Assembly (NCBI RefSeq): GCF_000002995.4
Contig: NW_025062477.1
Location: 7,350,649-7,414,648, forward strand
Origin: Brugia malayi
Lineage: Eukaryota; Nematoda; Chromadorea; Rhabditida; Onchocercidae
DNA length: 64,000 nucleotides
Direction: 5' to 3'
In this document: positions 13,668 to 29,155 of the stretch, piece by piece
Numbering within the stretch: the first letter of the stretch is position 1
How the letters are laid out: each line of letters begins with the position of its first letter
Translations under genes and position numbers: made by a program
Notes under the pieces: model-generated
What the model was told of the DNA's origin: nothing
The model's database searches: none
What the model saw: only the letters and a program-made list of their open reading frames with translations

Positions 13668-14231
13668 CTAAAAAAATTCTAATTAGCTGATAAGTTTAAG
13701 TTTGGGGATGTTATTATTCTTTTCCTTTCAGAAATGATTTCACTTTCAAATTTCTCAGAACCAAATTCTTCCACAGTTCCCGTGAATATTATGCATTTCT
13801 GGGGCTTCTTCAAAAACTTGTTCAGACTCATTAAAAGAAAATGAAAATTTATGGTATTTTGAAAATGTCATAGTCGAACCCATTATTTGTAACGGCCATA
13901 TGTTTATTTGGTAAAATGAAAATAGAAAGTGCTGTGATAATAAACCGCTGTTTCAGGTAACAGGAAGTAGAAATAATGAGAATTTACGTTTCCTTTATTA
14001 ATATTTCGGGAAAAATTTTTTAATACAAATTTGTGCAATTCTAACTGCAAAATACACTGAAATTGATGTCACTTTCATAATTACTCATACAGATGGATGT
14101 ATTATGGGAATTCTCGAAATGATTTATAATTATTTCCACCAAATATGCAAATTTGATAAATATGGTGAGCAGTTGACAAGATTATAAGAAGTATTAATTT
14201 GTTTGATCTGTCATTGTTCACTACCGGCGTA
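13668..14231. other. Intergenic / unresolved 5' part of the minus-strand gene
   Basis: A minus-strand open frame near 13840-13690 (starting MSLNKFLKKPQ) does not match the phase of the transmembrane exon at 13667. No other coding signal was recognised. It also serves as upstream region of the secreted-protein gene starting at 14232. Confidence 0.35.
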
Positions 14232-14812
14232 ATGGCAGTTCCAACGACTCTTTTCATCATGATGTTCATTTTGCTATGCGGAAGCGAAAGTTATGGAAAT
14301 AGACGCAGTAAGCAAGAATCGGTGTCTTCTTAGTGAGTTAGTGAAGTTAATGAATTAGCGATAATATTTCTTACTTTACTAACTTCATTACAGCAAAAGA
14401 TGGACGAAATGAAGAGAAAACATATGGACAGTTTAAAGTAATTAACTCAGGCAAGCCAAATACGATGTTTAAAACCATTGAGAAGAGAGGAGCAGCATCA
14501 TTCGCCGAAGACGCCGAAGCCAAAGCGGACGAAAATCCTGTTACTGGAACTGAAGTCACTGGAACGGAAAAAGATGCACTCACCGGACAGGGAGGAAATG
14601 TAACCGAAGGAACAATGGAGACAGTAAAACAGACGACCGGACAGAAGACAGAAGGACAGACAGTAGCGGACATTGGGACAGTACCAAGCACAATAGCGAT
14701 TGCGAAGGAGGCAGTGGCAGAAGCTGGAGTCGTCGCAACGGAAGCAGACATACCGACGACTAAAGAAAGTGACGGTGCACAAAGTACTGGAGGTATGCTT
14801 CCAATCAGTTAG
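14232..14812 (+). CDS. Secreted Thr/Glu/Gly-rich protein
   Basis: Two exons, 14232-14307 and 14394-14812, join in frame to 164 residues. The protein begins with a clear signal peptide (LFIMMFILLCGS, followed by ESYGNRR), so export is likely. The mature part has low complexity: it is rich in Thr, Gly, Glu and Ala, with TGTE and TGQ units repeated about residues 80-115, few aromatic residues and no cysteine after the signal region. The codons used in this part are richer in G and C than the surroundings. The splice site is canonical (A|GTAAGC, TTACAG|CA). I do not recognise a family; such proteins are often lineage-specific secreted products of nematodes, which is inference. An alternative donor at the end (GGA G|GTATGC) would allow further exons, but a TAG follows directly. 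Confidence 0.65.
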
Positions 14813-17256
14813 CTTCAATGAACTGTCACCAAAAAAAGTACCCTCTGCAATACCTTCTGCAGCTTGCAGAAGCTATCGTGCAGCGTGATTGTGTCACTAA
14901 ACTATTCGCATCACGCATGCTTTTAAAAATACAAAAGTAGGCGCCTCGGTATGTGCATCGATTGGTCATATGAAGCAGCAGAGAAATTTTAAAAATAAGC
15001 AATATTGTTTAGGTTACATGATACATCTGGCTATTCAGTTCTTGGCAACTTATTTCACATTTGGCTTATAAAAATCGACAGAAGATATTTAGCGGAAAAC
15101 ACTTCAGATTTTCACTACTACTCTTTGTTGTAATTCATTTTTGATCGTCGAACATCAAAAATGGAGCCTCATTTCCTTCCTGAATAACTGCGTGTCGTGA
15201 AATACAGACGTTAATCCACAAAAATAAAACGATGGCTTTCTTTCACTGTTGATATGATAACAGCAACACATTGTGATATGGTAATAACAATTCAACGTCT
15301 ACTTCACTTCTGACGCTGTTTATGATCGATTTTAATTATAAAATGAGTCTTTTATCATTGATATGATAGTAACAACACATCATGATATGGCAATAATCAG
15401 CTTCATACAATTTCCATTCTATACAGGACAAGAATTTAATTACAATTTGAGCTTTATAAATTATCTTCCTCTGTAACCTGCATTGTTATGATAAATAATC
15501 ATAATAGATAACAAATAGCATTTATTGACCTACATTCTGCATTTAGAGTTTTGTAATCATTGAATCAGAATTGTTTGCATATGAGATAATTGAGAAACCT
15601 AACCAATTGTAGATTACTTTATTGCTAAGACAGCAGAGTAATGCCATATTACAACTGACAATCGCTATATTTGATCAATCAAATTCGCGGGTTAGCATCC
15701 CACGTACTTTTTAGTTTCTCCTCGATTAATAAAATCATGTAATCAGCAACTGTTTAAGAAATAGTTTTACTGAGAGTTATTTAGGAAAGAGCATTGTGCT
15801 TTATCATGCCAGTGAAATTACTGTCATCGACGGACCGGGTGATCAAATGCACTTTTCCACGCAAAATCACGCATGCGAGATTTCATTGAATTCATCCAAT
15901 GTATCGCATATGGTTCTCTTTTTTGCAAATCTTGACCTTCATTTCGCTCAAAATGCAATTCGTTAGATGACCTTAAGATGCAACTAACACATCGATTATT
16001 TAATTTTTGTTAGTGAATTTCAGAATGTTTGAAATTAGCCAAGCTGTCGGCAAGCCCAAAATATAATTAGTTGCATATAGCGGACCAAATAGCTGGATAG
16101 ACAGTTTCAAAGGAGTCAGTAAGTTGAAATAAATATGTATACCAGATAAGCTACATGTCGATCTAGATATAAGTAAACAGAAGTAACCAAGCGTGAAACG
16201 ACACGATAGAGATTAAGGAAGGGTGAAACCTATAACTATAGCAACACATCCGGTCATCAGGACACGAGTGACAAGAAGCCGACCTGCAGATAGAGGTCAC
16301 CGATAAAAAAGGATTTAAAAGAATTCTCTGTTCAAAAGTGCTCTCAAATCCTTCTGTTAAATCAATAGAGGCATTTCAGCTTCGACTTATTCCATTCGGT
16401 AGTTTCTGACAGATTCGACACATTCGACTTTGAATTGAACAACACGGACGTCAGTTCATCACAGATTCGATAGTGATGTAAAAGCACGACAACTTAATGA
16501 ACATTCAGCGGATTATTGTATAATTTAATATCTACTATGTGTTCATTTCCTTTCTGTTGTTGTATAAACGCAATACTACACGATACCGTACAAAACAATA
16601 AAGATATTGCCGACGTTATGGATTACGATAACAACAAAAATATGTTACCATAGTTTTCCCCAACGCAAGCAATCTTGTTGTATTCTGTAGCTTTTAAGCT
16701 AATACTTCTGATTCGCATACTAAGAAAAATTCGTAGCAATTTGTATCAAAATAGTTCTCTGATTTAATAAAACAAGTACTGGTGCTTTTCTTATTGATTA
16801 CACATCCAATTTGTTAATGCTGCTTAATTTGTGACAGTAAATAGATAAAGGGGGAGACCGACTGATTACGGCTATCAAGACTTTATTTACCCAGCCACTT
16901 CGTCCGGTCTTTATGTCATACTTGGTATAGTTGCGTTTTATAAGTTTATAAGTATATCGTCGCCAAAAGGCTCTTTAACTCACGGCAGTCTTACCTGGGC
17001 GGAAAATCTACATTATTCCACCCCCTTCCCGATAAAGGATACCAGCTAAACTGGCATTTTGCGCCGGGCCGGCATTTTGCGGTTTGCCCGACAATTAGGT
17101 AGGGTAGTGAAATGTTGTTAGAAAGGTGGTAGTTATGAAAGGACGTTTGAGGTGTGCATGGATTGGCCATCTGATCCGTTCTTAGGACGTAAGAAATATA
17201 TGCTTTAACTGTTCCTTCCTGCAGCTAATTTTGTCTACATTCTTCAGATAGAGAGA
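14813..17256. other. Gene-free stretch with repeats and compositional shifts
   Basis: No gene recognised. Two imperfect direct copies of a 40-base unit (TTGATATGATAACAGCAAC and following) lie at about 15248-15287 and 15359-15398. The part from about 16020 to 16620 is less AT-rich than its flanks and contains a TATA-like AAAAAAGGATTTAAAAG near 16305 and AATAAAG near 16598, which could be the layout of an old solo LTR. From 16850 to 17110 there is another GC-richer patch, with GGCATTTTGCG repeated at 17053 and 17071 and the palindrome GCCGGGCCGGC at 17063-17073, directly upstream of CCT8. Confidence 0.45.
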
Positions 17257-20200
17257 ATGGCTATGGTAATCCCGAAATCTGGATACGCTCGTTTCCTAAA
17301 AGAAGGTGCACAGGTATTTGTTACGAAGCATAAGGCTTATAAATCACCGCATTTTGCACTTCATACAAAACTTGGTTTCTCTTGCAGTTATCTTTGTCTT
17401 TTTCCTTTTTTGAGTGTATTGATATATTTGGGATGGTTTTCAGCATTTCAAAGGTACTGAAGAAGCTGTACAACGTAATATTGAGGCATGCACTGAACTT
17501 TCTTCTCAAATCCAATCAGCATTTGGACCAAGTGGTAATTCAGTTAATTTACTCAAACTGAATGTAAAATTAAGTATGAAGGAAATTCTTGACTGAGGTT
17601 TGAATTATGCCATTGCGCTGCATATATCAAGTAGCAGAAATGTTCAGGTATGAACAAAATGATGATCAATCATATCGAAAAGTTGTTTGTAACGAATGAT
17701 GCCGGAACAATCTTGAAAGAACTTGAAGTACAACATCCAGCAGCAAAAATGCTTGTTATGGCCACTCAAATGCAAGAGAAACAGATTGGTGATGGCACGA
17801 ATACAGTGGTTATTTTCGGTGCTGCATTACTAGAGCATGCATCTCAGCTGTTGAACATGGTGATTATTTGATTCTGATAGTAATTTATTATTTGATCATC
17901 GAGATTATTAGATTCGTGTTGCTAACTTCTTGACCATTCCAAATTGGTATAAGTGGGACATACAGCTGTGAAAATAAATCCACAAGAAACTTAGCGATAA
18001 AAGTACGGTTATATTCTGGCATACTTTTTTCTCAGCAAATTTAAGAAGTTCAAGATTGATTGAAAAAAATCTATGTATTTCATTTTATTATTGCTGAAGT
18101 TTTATCTTTAGCAATGGTTTTTTCTTTCGATTAAGAAAATTTATAGGGTTTGAATCCTTCCGAAATTGCTGATGGATATGAGAGTGCGTTAGACAAAACA
18201 CTGGAAATATTGCCGTCACTAGTCGTTAAGAAAGCTGACGATCTACGGGATATTAAAGTGGTACAGAAGTATTTGAAATCTGCAATTATGTCGAAGCAAT
18301 ATGACAACGTTGATTTTCTTGCAGATCTAGTTGCCAGAGCTTGTGGTAGGTCGCTTGCGGTTTTGTATCATATATCAAACGTGTTAAGATATGAATATGT
18401 ATTGTTAGTCTAACTTTTTTTTATATTGCTAGTGATAATGGGTAATATACAAGAATTGATTCTTTAAGTGATAGAAAATGGTAAATAGTAAATCACACAA
18501 AATATGATTTGAAATTTATACAACTTGAAATTTTGTTCCAAAAAAAAAGTTATTTCTTCACAATTGAATAAAGTGATCAGATGATCATTTTGTATAGTAC
18601 AAAAGATTAATTTTAGTTCAAATTGTACCAACGAACACTTATAATTTCAACGTGGATAATATTCGTGTATGCAAAATTCTTGGTTCATCTGTGCAGTCGT
18701 CAAAAACTATGAATGGAATGATTTTTCAACGTGGAGCTGAGGGTGAAATCAAGAAAGTGGATAAAGCCAGAATTGTTGTGTACACTTCTCCATTTGATTT
18801 GACACAAACAGAAACGAAGGTAATCACAATAGAAATTATGTGTTTCACGAATTCAATGAGAGATGTAAAAATTTTCTGTGGAAGGAAACATAGTTTTATG
18901 TGTGTTATTCAGTAGCTGCAAATATCTCTGTAAGTATAGAAAGAAACAGCATATTATTAGGATTTAGCTCTCTAGATCATCGAAAAAACTTATGGTATAT
19001 TGGTCGTCCTGCTGATATTAGTGACTGTTGGGATTTGGTTGTCCAGTTATCAGCATCAGAAAATACATACATTCATGATTTATACTTCTGATTTTTATGC
19101 AGGAACTTTCCGTGTGAATGCAGTGAGTTTTAATTTCCAGGGTACAGTTTTACTGGAAAGTGCCGATGAATTGCTGAAATTTAGTGCTGGAGAAGAAGCT
19201 GAGGTGGAAACTATTGTTAAAGCTCTGGCTGAGAATGGCGTTAATGTTGTGGTAGCAGCAGGAAAATTTGGTGATCTTTATATTCACTTTTTAAACAAAT
19301 ACAAAATTATGGGTGTTAGACTGACCTCGAAATTCGACCTCAGAAGATTGTGTCGTACCACTGGAGCTCAAGCGCAGGCGCGAGTAGTAAGTTTTTGTAC
19401 TACGTCGAACTTTTATACTTAAGTAGTTTGTTGAAAATATGGTTTCTGCGGTGTTTTGTCTCTTAAGTTTCAATTCCTCTTTATTATCAAATTTCAATTG
19501 CATTTTAGTTTAGTGAATATTGAAACAGTGCCATCACTTATTAACTAAATTTGATGAATAGAAAATTGATTTGAATTGTGCACTATGGCATGTGTTCTGT
19601 AGCGTTGGAATAAGGAAACAGTTAAAGCAAGAATGCAAAAATATTAAATTGACAATAACTGCAATAAATACATTGATTTGTCAATGTATAAAATACAAAA
19701 TTATGAATAATCATGGATTACTTTGAAGATGTCTAAATTTGTTAAATTTTATTTTTAAGCAAGCAATGACATAATTATTTCTGATTTTTATCTTCATTAT
19801 ATCTGATTCTAGTCATAAAACTGATCAGTTTTTGAAATCTCATAGTCTATCTTTAGTGTGTTCCACCACGAACTTCTTTTGGCGAATGTGATCGAGTATA
19901 TACTGACGAAATAGGCGAGACGGAAGTGACGATATTCGATAAATTCAGTGAACGCGGACATGTTGCCACAATCGTTATCAGAGGCTCAAGTCATTCTCGA
20001 ATGGATGACATTGAGAGAGCCATTGACGATGCAATTAATACTTACAAAGCACTTACAAGAGATTGCCAGGTTTGTACTCCTTTTTTTTTTGAAAGCAATG
20101 GATTGAGGCACAGTTCAAAATCTAAACTGATTGAATAAATTTTTTTTGATTAACTTTCAAAAATATGTGTATTGGTCATCTAATTGTTCTGACCATTTCA

Positions 20201-21301
20201 GGTTGACCATGGGTAAATGGAACGGATAATTTAACAGCTCTCGCTATCTTTTCGGGAAACCCACTATTACTTAATATAGCATTTAGTTGTTGATAGCGAG
20301 CGCTTCATAATTAGTTAGGTAGTGCTGATAATAAATTTTTATACTTCAGTTAAAAGCGAATCAGTTCTTTGCATTATAGTTGCTTCCTGGTGCTGGAGCT
20401 GTCGAGGTTGAATTGGCTCGACAAATAGAATCGTTCGGTGAGAAGTGTGCTGGACTTGAACAGTATTCAATCAAAAAATTTGCACATGCCCTAGAAGCTC
20501 TGCCAAAACAAATTGCCGAAAATGCTGGATTAGATGTAAGCGAATTTAATGTACAACCGTTCATTTTTTTGGAATGACTGGTTTATAAAAGATATCTCAA
20601 TAATAAGTCGCACATAAATTTTTTCATCTACTATATTCTTCTTTAATGTTTCAGCCAACTGAAATACTTTCTAAAATTTATGCTGCTCATCAAGACGGTC
20701 AAAGAAACGCCGGAATTGATCTTCTCTCTGGAGATATAATGGATGCTGTAGAGGCAGACATCTACGATCTATACAGTGGCAAAAAATCTGCTATAAAATT
20801 AGCTTCTGATGCTGCAATTACCATTCTGAAAATAGACCAAGTTTGTACCTAACTGCCTTCGAAGGGATAAATTTTTGATACTGATTAAACACTGTTCAGT
20901 GAGTAGTCTTTGAATACACTCCATAAAAACTTTTACATTTTATGTTAGCAGTATTAACTACAACTTGTAACGTAATTTGAGGTTTCTCTCATTTCACTGC
21001 ATTACATTGTTCCTTTTTTTAATATTTCTGGTGGCTATGGATCAACTCATCACCAGAATCGATGTAAGAGGAGAGTTTCCGAATTAAATCTAAATTATCT
21101 TAGTTGTCAAATTTGCTTCTGAGACAGATAAGTGATAAACTAGAATATTTAGACGAAATTAGTAAGATAGTTTCATCCCTAATTTTCGCACTTTGGTATG
21201 GTGTAAATTTATCAAATTTTCAGATTATTATGTCCAAACAATCGAGTGGAGGCCCAGCACCACGACCACCGAAACCAGCTGATGAAGCAGACGATGATTG
21301 A
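17257..21301 (+). CDS. CCT8: T-complex protein 1 subunit theta (CCT8)
   Basis: CCT8 is one of eight subunits of the cytosolic TRiC/CCT chaperonin, which folds actin, tubulin and other proteins using ATP. Exons 17257-17313, 17444-17534, 17648-17859, 18147-18345, 18617-18819, 19141-19386, 19857-20069, 20380-20535, 20655-20840 and 21224-21301 join in frame to 546 residues, the normal length. Group II chaperonin signatures are present: GPSGMNKMMINH, LFVTNDAGTILKELEVQHP, GDGTNTVVIF, DNIRVCKILGSS specific to theta, RLTSKFDLRRLCRTTGA and LLPGAGAVEVELARQIE. The C-terminus is short and acidic (ADEADDD). All splice sites are canonical. The start is the first ATG, MAMVIPKSGYARFLKEGAQ, like the human start. 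AHCY follows on the same strand. Confidence 0.97.
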
Positions 21302-21911
21302 TCTGAAATATTTTAATTCATTTACGAATATTGTCTGATTTGTTGAAGGATGGAAATCTGAAAATTGAAATATCGTTATTCCATATTTACTTTATGTTAT
21401 TTCAAAAATGACAAGATTTTGATTGTTCAATAAAAGCATTTTTAAAACCAAAATAATTTGTTAAATAACTGTGCAGTTCCCATTCTGCGTCTCACAATTT
21501 CCATTTACATGTCAGCAATTACACGAATTCAAAGAGAAACATTTTTATCTTTTCATAAATTTTACGAAAGATTTTACTTCAGAATTTTTATTAAGGTCGG
21601 TAATATTCAGTTGCTAACATGTACATTTCATTTACATCTTAACATTTATGTATTGTTAATAAAACAAACAATTGCCTTACCCTCTTCCCCTCCAAAAAAA
21701 AAAAAAAAGTTGCTTTAATATGTGGACGTTATGCCAGAAATCTCACTGAATAGTGGGGACTATGTGCATTTTCTTTGGAAGGCTATCAGTATATGTTTCG
21801 TAACAGCTTTTATGAGATCTTGCAGCTGTGAAGCACCATAATTAATAGATCACATTGCCATTGTCATTGGACGCTCTAGATTTATTTTATTAATTCGGAA
21901 GCTTGTTCTCA
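21302..21911. other. Intergenic, CCT8 3' flank and AHCY promoter or trans-splice region
   Basis: 610 bases with the CCT8 polyadenylation signal at 21429 and an A-run near 21694-21708. No gene recognised. Short enough for two independent promoters or an operon with trans-splicing; no decisive motif was seen. Confidence 0.5.
21429..21434 (+). terminator. Polyadenylation signal AATAAA of CCT8
   Basis: Canonical AATAAA about 128 bases after the CCT8 stop codon, in an AT-rich 3' flank. Confidence 0.55.
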
Positions 21912-24824
<2,913 letters not shown>

Positions 24825-25236
24825 TTGAATGTACGACTATTCCTTGTTCCCGTTGCTTCATTGTTTTGACTAAAATTGTTGATAACTCATTTCCTTGTTT
24901 ACAGACTGTTACGTTTTAAGTCAATGTAATACAGTATGTCCCGTTTTACATGCCACATTTCAGTAAAATAAATACTTGTTTTTATTGATAGCATACGGCA
25001 CAGTATAGAGTGTATAGTAAAATTCATTTAAATTTTGATATGCACACAACAGATTTCACAAAGGCTTCCTGAGATTCATTTAATATGTCAATTTTTTTGA
25101 TCCCGATGTTTTGGTTCTAGACTTCCATATACATGCAATGAGAATAGCATAAACAAAAAAATTATTAGTAATGATCCTTGGAAAACTTCAGTCTTGTTCA
25201 TGTATACAATAACTTTGAGAAAAGAGATATGAGATG
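24825..25236. other. Convergent intergenic region between AHCY and NXT1
   Basis: No gene. It contains the AHCY polyadenylation signal at 24967 and presumably the 3' untranslated region of the minus-strand NXT1 gene. Confidence 0.55.
24967..24972 (+). terminator. Polyadenylation signal AATAAA of AHCY
   Basis: Canonical AATAAA about 143 bases after the AHCY stop codon. Confidence 0.55.
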
Positions 25237-25611
25237 TCAATCAACGAAGCGGAATCGGTCGCTCAATATTTTATATTTTTCATCCTCTAATGTCAAAACT
25301 AGTGTTTGCGTAAAAGCATGTGTCATTTGACCAAGAACAACTTTCCCAACTGCAAGGACCACCAACGGACGCGCTTGATCAGAACTATCGATATATTGGC
25401 AATCTAGTGATTCCAACCTGAAAATATCCGAATCAATTTTGAAAAATGTGACCAGTCAGTGCTTCACTGAGATCAATATTATCTTGGAATTTTCTAAAGT
25501 TCCCAATTTCCATTAGTTAAAAGCAAACAAATCCTGTACGGAATGATTGCTCTCGTCTGTAAACGACTCTTTTTCATGATTTTTCCCTTGGTGAATGTTG
25601 TACTCAGCACT

Positions 25612-25652
<41 letters not shown>

Positions 25653-26012
25653 AAACGAACAAAAAAAAACTACCATATATAGAAAGAAAACAAGAGTGAA
25701 CTAAAACACAAATACTAATGTAAAAAGTTAAGTTTTTCGATAAACAACTTCATTCCTAGGACATAAATATGATAAAAAATGAAGGATGTGCTGAGGCAAA
25801 ACTCACGTGTGGGTAGAATTCGGCAAGCTATCATAGAACTTGGCGATAATTTCCACTCCCCGTAAGGCGTTACCATTCCAAACAAGCATGGCTCCATCAG
25901 TGTACAAGAAATTCATCTTATTTCGTTTTCGATCAACGGCATCGTAAAATAAGTCCGTGAATTTCTTTGCTGCTGTACACGCCGTCTCATCTTCTACTGC
26001 CAATTTTGACAT
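25237..26012 (-). CDS. NXT1: NTF2-related export protein (NXT1/p15)
   Basis: NXT1 (p15) forms the heterodimer with NXF1/TAP that carries mRNA through the nuclear pore; it has an NTF2-like cone fold. Two exons, 26012-25807 and 25417-25237, join in frame (AC|GTGAGT donor, TTTCAG|G acceptor) to 128 residues, close to the 140 of human NXT1. Family features are ACTAAKKFTDLFYDAVDRKR in the first helix, LYT followed by LVWNGNALRG, FYDSLPNSTHTLESLDCQ, a strand ending LVVLAVGKVVL, FTQTLVLT and the C-terminal DRFRFVD. The ATG at 26012 is the first in frame. The intron carries a 38-base A-run. Confidence 0.93.
25614..25651. repeat. Homopolymer A run of 38 bases
   Basis: Uninterrupted A tract (T tract on the sense strand) in the single NXT1 intron, followed by further A-rich sequence. 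The length in the assembly should not be trusted; on the sense strand it makes a long T tract ahead of the acceptor. Confidence 0.9.
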
Positions 26013-26983
26013 CAAAATTCTTATAATTGGAGAAGTTCCTATCAGTTCATTAAAGGCCTATAATCCAAGAATGTTAATCATGCCATTCCCGATGACAAGG
26101 CTGCATCATGTTTTAGCATACATTACGAAATCTGTAAGCCAATGTGAGCCATGGTATTAAGAACTCAACGAAGTAACAGTCTTTCATTAATAACGTAATA
26201 CACCACTACCCTCAGGGATAATCCAAAGAAAGGAACAAACATCCAAACAGAAATACCGCAATTACACCAATACCACTGCAGAGTAATGTGTCAATTAAAA
26301 AAATAATGCTAACATTTTTCCACATCTACTGAATCAATTTGACAACAAATTATAGTAGAAGAAGTACAGTTACTTTTTATTATGAGCAAGAATTTGTTTA
26401 AAGCTCTCAACGTCATCCATACCAGCAGCAAATGAACATTAAGGAAGCATACTCTTCAAGGTCACGCCATCTTAGACTAGTAGTAAGTAAACGTGGACAC
26501 GTATACCCCGCACCACCAACGTCTCAACTTATCTCTAAATAAGAACACATACGAAACAAAGCAAACACTACATTGACGGAAAGTTTTCGCCATAAAGCTA
26601 CTATTAACAGACAAGTACTCGTTCCAAGACCGATTTGTATTTGAATTTGTGCTAAAGTAATTGTTTCGGTTTAACTATTTCAAATTAATGATTTGCCAGC
26701 AGTTATTTCTTAGTGTTAGAGTGAATTTTAAAGTGAGTGATATTACTCTTAAAATTATCACTCCTGAACTACTTACTACTAATATATAAATAAAATGTTA
26801 CTTGATAGTTCTCAAACACTCAGAAAATGTAACAAAGCTTTTCGTTCATTTGTTTCATGTTAATTTTTTCTTCTGTATATGCAAATTAACGGGAAAGAGG
26901 CTTATCATTACCTGCATAAATTTTTTTGTTTTAAAAATGTATTGTTATAGTGTTTGAGAAGTCCCGTGGGCTTATCTGGAGCG
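26013..26983. other. Divergent intergenic region between NXT1 and the type I membrane protein gene
   Basis: No gene recognised. It must hold the promoters or trans-splice regions of both divergent genes. A plus-strand open frame at 25957-26160 overlaps NXT1 and is antisense shadow. Confidence 0.5.
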
Positions 26984-29155
26984 ATGATCACAGGCAATAC
27001 CAATTGTCGGTCAAAGGATTCGGAACAAAATTTGTTCCTGGCATTCATTCTATTATTATCTATCTTTTTCACTGGTAATTTCATATTCTTTTAACTGTTT
27101 TCTTCATTTCTTCTTTCGCCTTCGAATTTCGTTCGAAAGAAAATTCTTTCATGCATATGATCTCTTATCTAGCCAAGAGCTCTTTCATCAAACTTTTTAA
27201 ATATGTTAGCCACAGAGTTTAGATATGCCACTGTATATGATCAAGAAATCTTTAGCATCAATTTCTACTCAACATTTTCCAGTAGTTCAGTTTGTTTACT
27301 ATATGATCACTTAGTTTAATCCATTACAGTTTGCTGTTCTCTTCCTCTAATGAACTTTGAAGCAGTTTTTGAATTCCAAATCAATTTAATTCTTAATTCC
27401 TATCACATTCATTTTGCTTGTACTCTATTCATTTTAAGCTGCAACCAGTGAGGAATCAATTACATCACTTGAAGAAGTGCCAAAAACAGGTAGAAATATT
27501 GAACAATCGGACGTAAGTCTTAATAATAATATGACACTGAATGAAACAGACAGTAAAACGAATGGCTTGGTGATTATTTCTTCTCATTATTTTCATCTTT
27601 TTTTTTTTGATTTCTACACAAAAAAAGTTTCACTACAAGCAAACTATCGCTGCGCATTTTATTATTACTGACTGATACATATTTTTAATTTTCTAACTAA
27701 ACTGGAGATGAAATTTTATTTGTATGAAACAAGAAATAGAAAAGAACTTGACTGAAAAGCAGAAAGTAAGGATTATTGTCCACTTCATGTACATGAAACT
27801 TGCAGCGGATTGTAGTATTCAAAACAATCAAAACACAAATCACCACGGCGAGGAATAGCAGTACTCAGAGATTCTGCATCGGATGGTTATGTGTTTCACT
27901 TCTTATTTTTATTGTTGTTAGTTTATTTTTCTCTCATTTTTAATTGTGGACATTTAATTACTAACAAGAAATAGTATGTTAATTGAATTTCTCTGAAAAA
28001 AAAACTGATGTTTTAAGTGGAGAAACTTTGAAAGTGGATAGTGATTGCTTTTCATTCAACAAACGGTTCTGCGAGTTATCAGTTGACATGATGAGTAAAA
28101 AATATCTGCATCATTAGGTATCACATGCTTTTAGACATCATATATCTATTAAAATTCCGTTAGATGATACCGACCAATAAAATGAAGCAGCGCTTTGATC
28201 CGAGTCCTTGTGATTATTCAGTCCAGTAAAAATGATGTAGAATTTTGGAAAGAAAAGTGATAAGTGTGGAAATAACATAACTAGTCAAGATATCCATGTC
28301 TTGATGTAGATATATTCTCTAATACTGTCTGGTTCCATTTGATTCATCCTCAATATCTACTTTTTTGCTTATTTTTCAAACAAGCTTCAAGATGTGAATG
28401 CTATCCCATTTAATCATTACTTTACAGATAATTTCAATCCCAAGCATTGTCATCCTAACAATGTTTATCATATTTCTCAGCTACGTTTTACGACGAAAAC
28501 AAAACTGTCAAATAAGCTCATCCAAACCATATGCATCTGGAAGGTTGTGCTGCATTTCTGATCGATGAAAGAAAGGAACAAAAGAAACGAAAAAAATGGT
28601 GCATAGTCAATTTAATTTCTTTTTAACTTCAGACTGATGCAGATATATTTGGGTCAGCAAAATAGTTTCAAAGAGGCAGAGTCTGTAAAATTTACTAAAT
28701 CGAATCTTGACACTGAAACTAGTGTCGATGAAGTGAAACCACTCAGGTATATTTTTTGTGCATATTTTAATAGGGTTAATGGAGGGAGTGCAGGACTTTT
28801 AAACTGGTCAAACCTAGCTAATGTCAATTCACGACCTTTCAGATAATCGTAATTTATTGCAGTTTTGCAGTACCATTCGGGCTTCTTACCTACAATTAGG
28901 TTGGCAACAATTTGTTCTTCTTCCTACAAATGTTTTCTCTATTCCATCTTATTTTCCTATTCTTCCTTCTCTGCTGCTTTTAATTCACTATCTATTCAAT
29001 TTGAATTCATTGATTTATACTCCTTAACTTAAAGGAATATGTCAGAAGAAAGTGAGATATCACGTTCCGTAATGGCATCCGCATCATCGGAAAAAGAGGA
29101 TGAGAACGGTTTCCAAAGGAAAAAGTCATTGATCAAGAAAAGAAGGCATTATTGA
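26984..29155 (+). CDS. Small type I membrane protein, unrecognised
   Basis: Five exons, 26984-27074, 27439-27512, 28428-28543, 28633-28746 and 29035-29155, join in frame with canonical GT-AG sites to 171 residues. The order of parts is a hydrophobic signal or anchor (LFLAFILLLSIFFT, about residues 17-30), a short acidic ectodomain with SEESITSLEEVPKTGRN, a transmembrane helix (IPSIVILTMFIIFLSYVL, about 58-76), a basic stop-transfer (RRKQNCQ) and a cytoplasmic tail of about 90 residues ending in a Lys/Arg cluster (QRKKSLIKKRRHY). The second exon could instead run on to about 27570, adding two or three possible N-glycosylation sites (NMTLNETDSKTNG); both versions keep phase. I do not recognise the family. 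Confidence 0.6.

Noticed and set aside
14371..14818. Long minus-strand open frames opposite the secreted-protein gene
   Set aside because: They are antisense shadows of the repetitive Thr/Glu-rich coding exon; the plus strand has signal peptide and matching splice sites.
21302..21911. CCT8-AHCY operon
   Set aside because: Same strand and close, but 610 bases with an AATAAA in between and no visible trans-splice marker; neither proved nor excluded.
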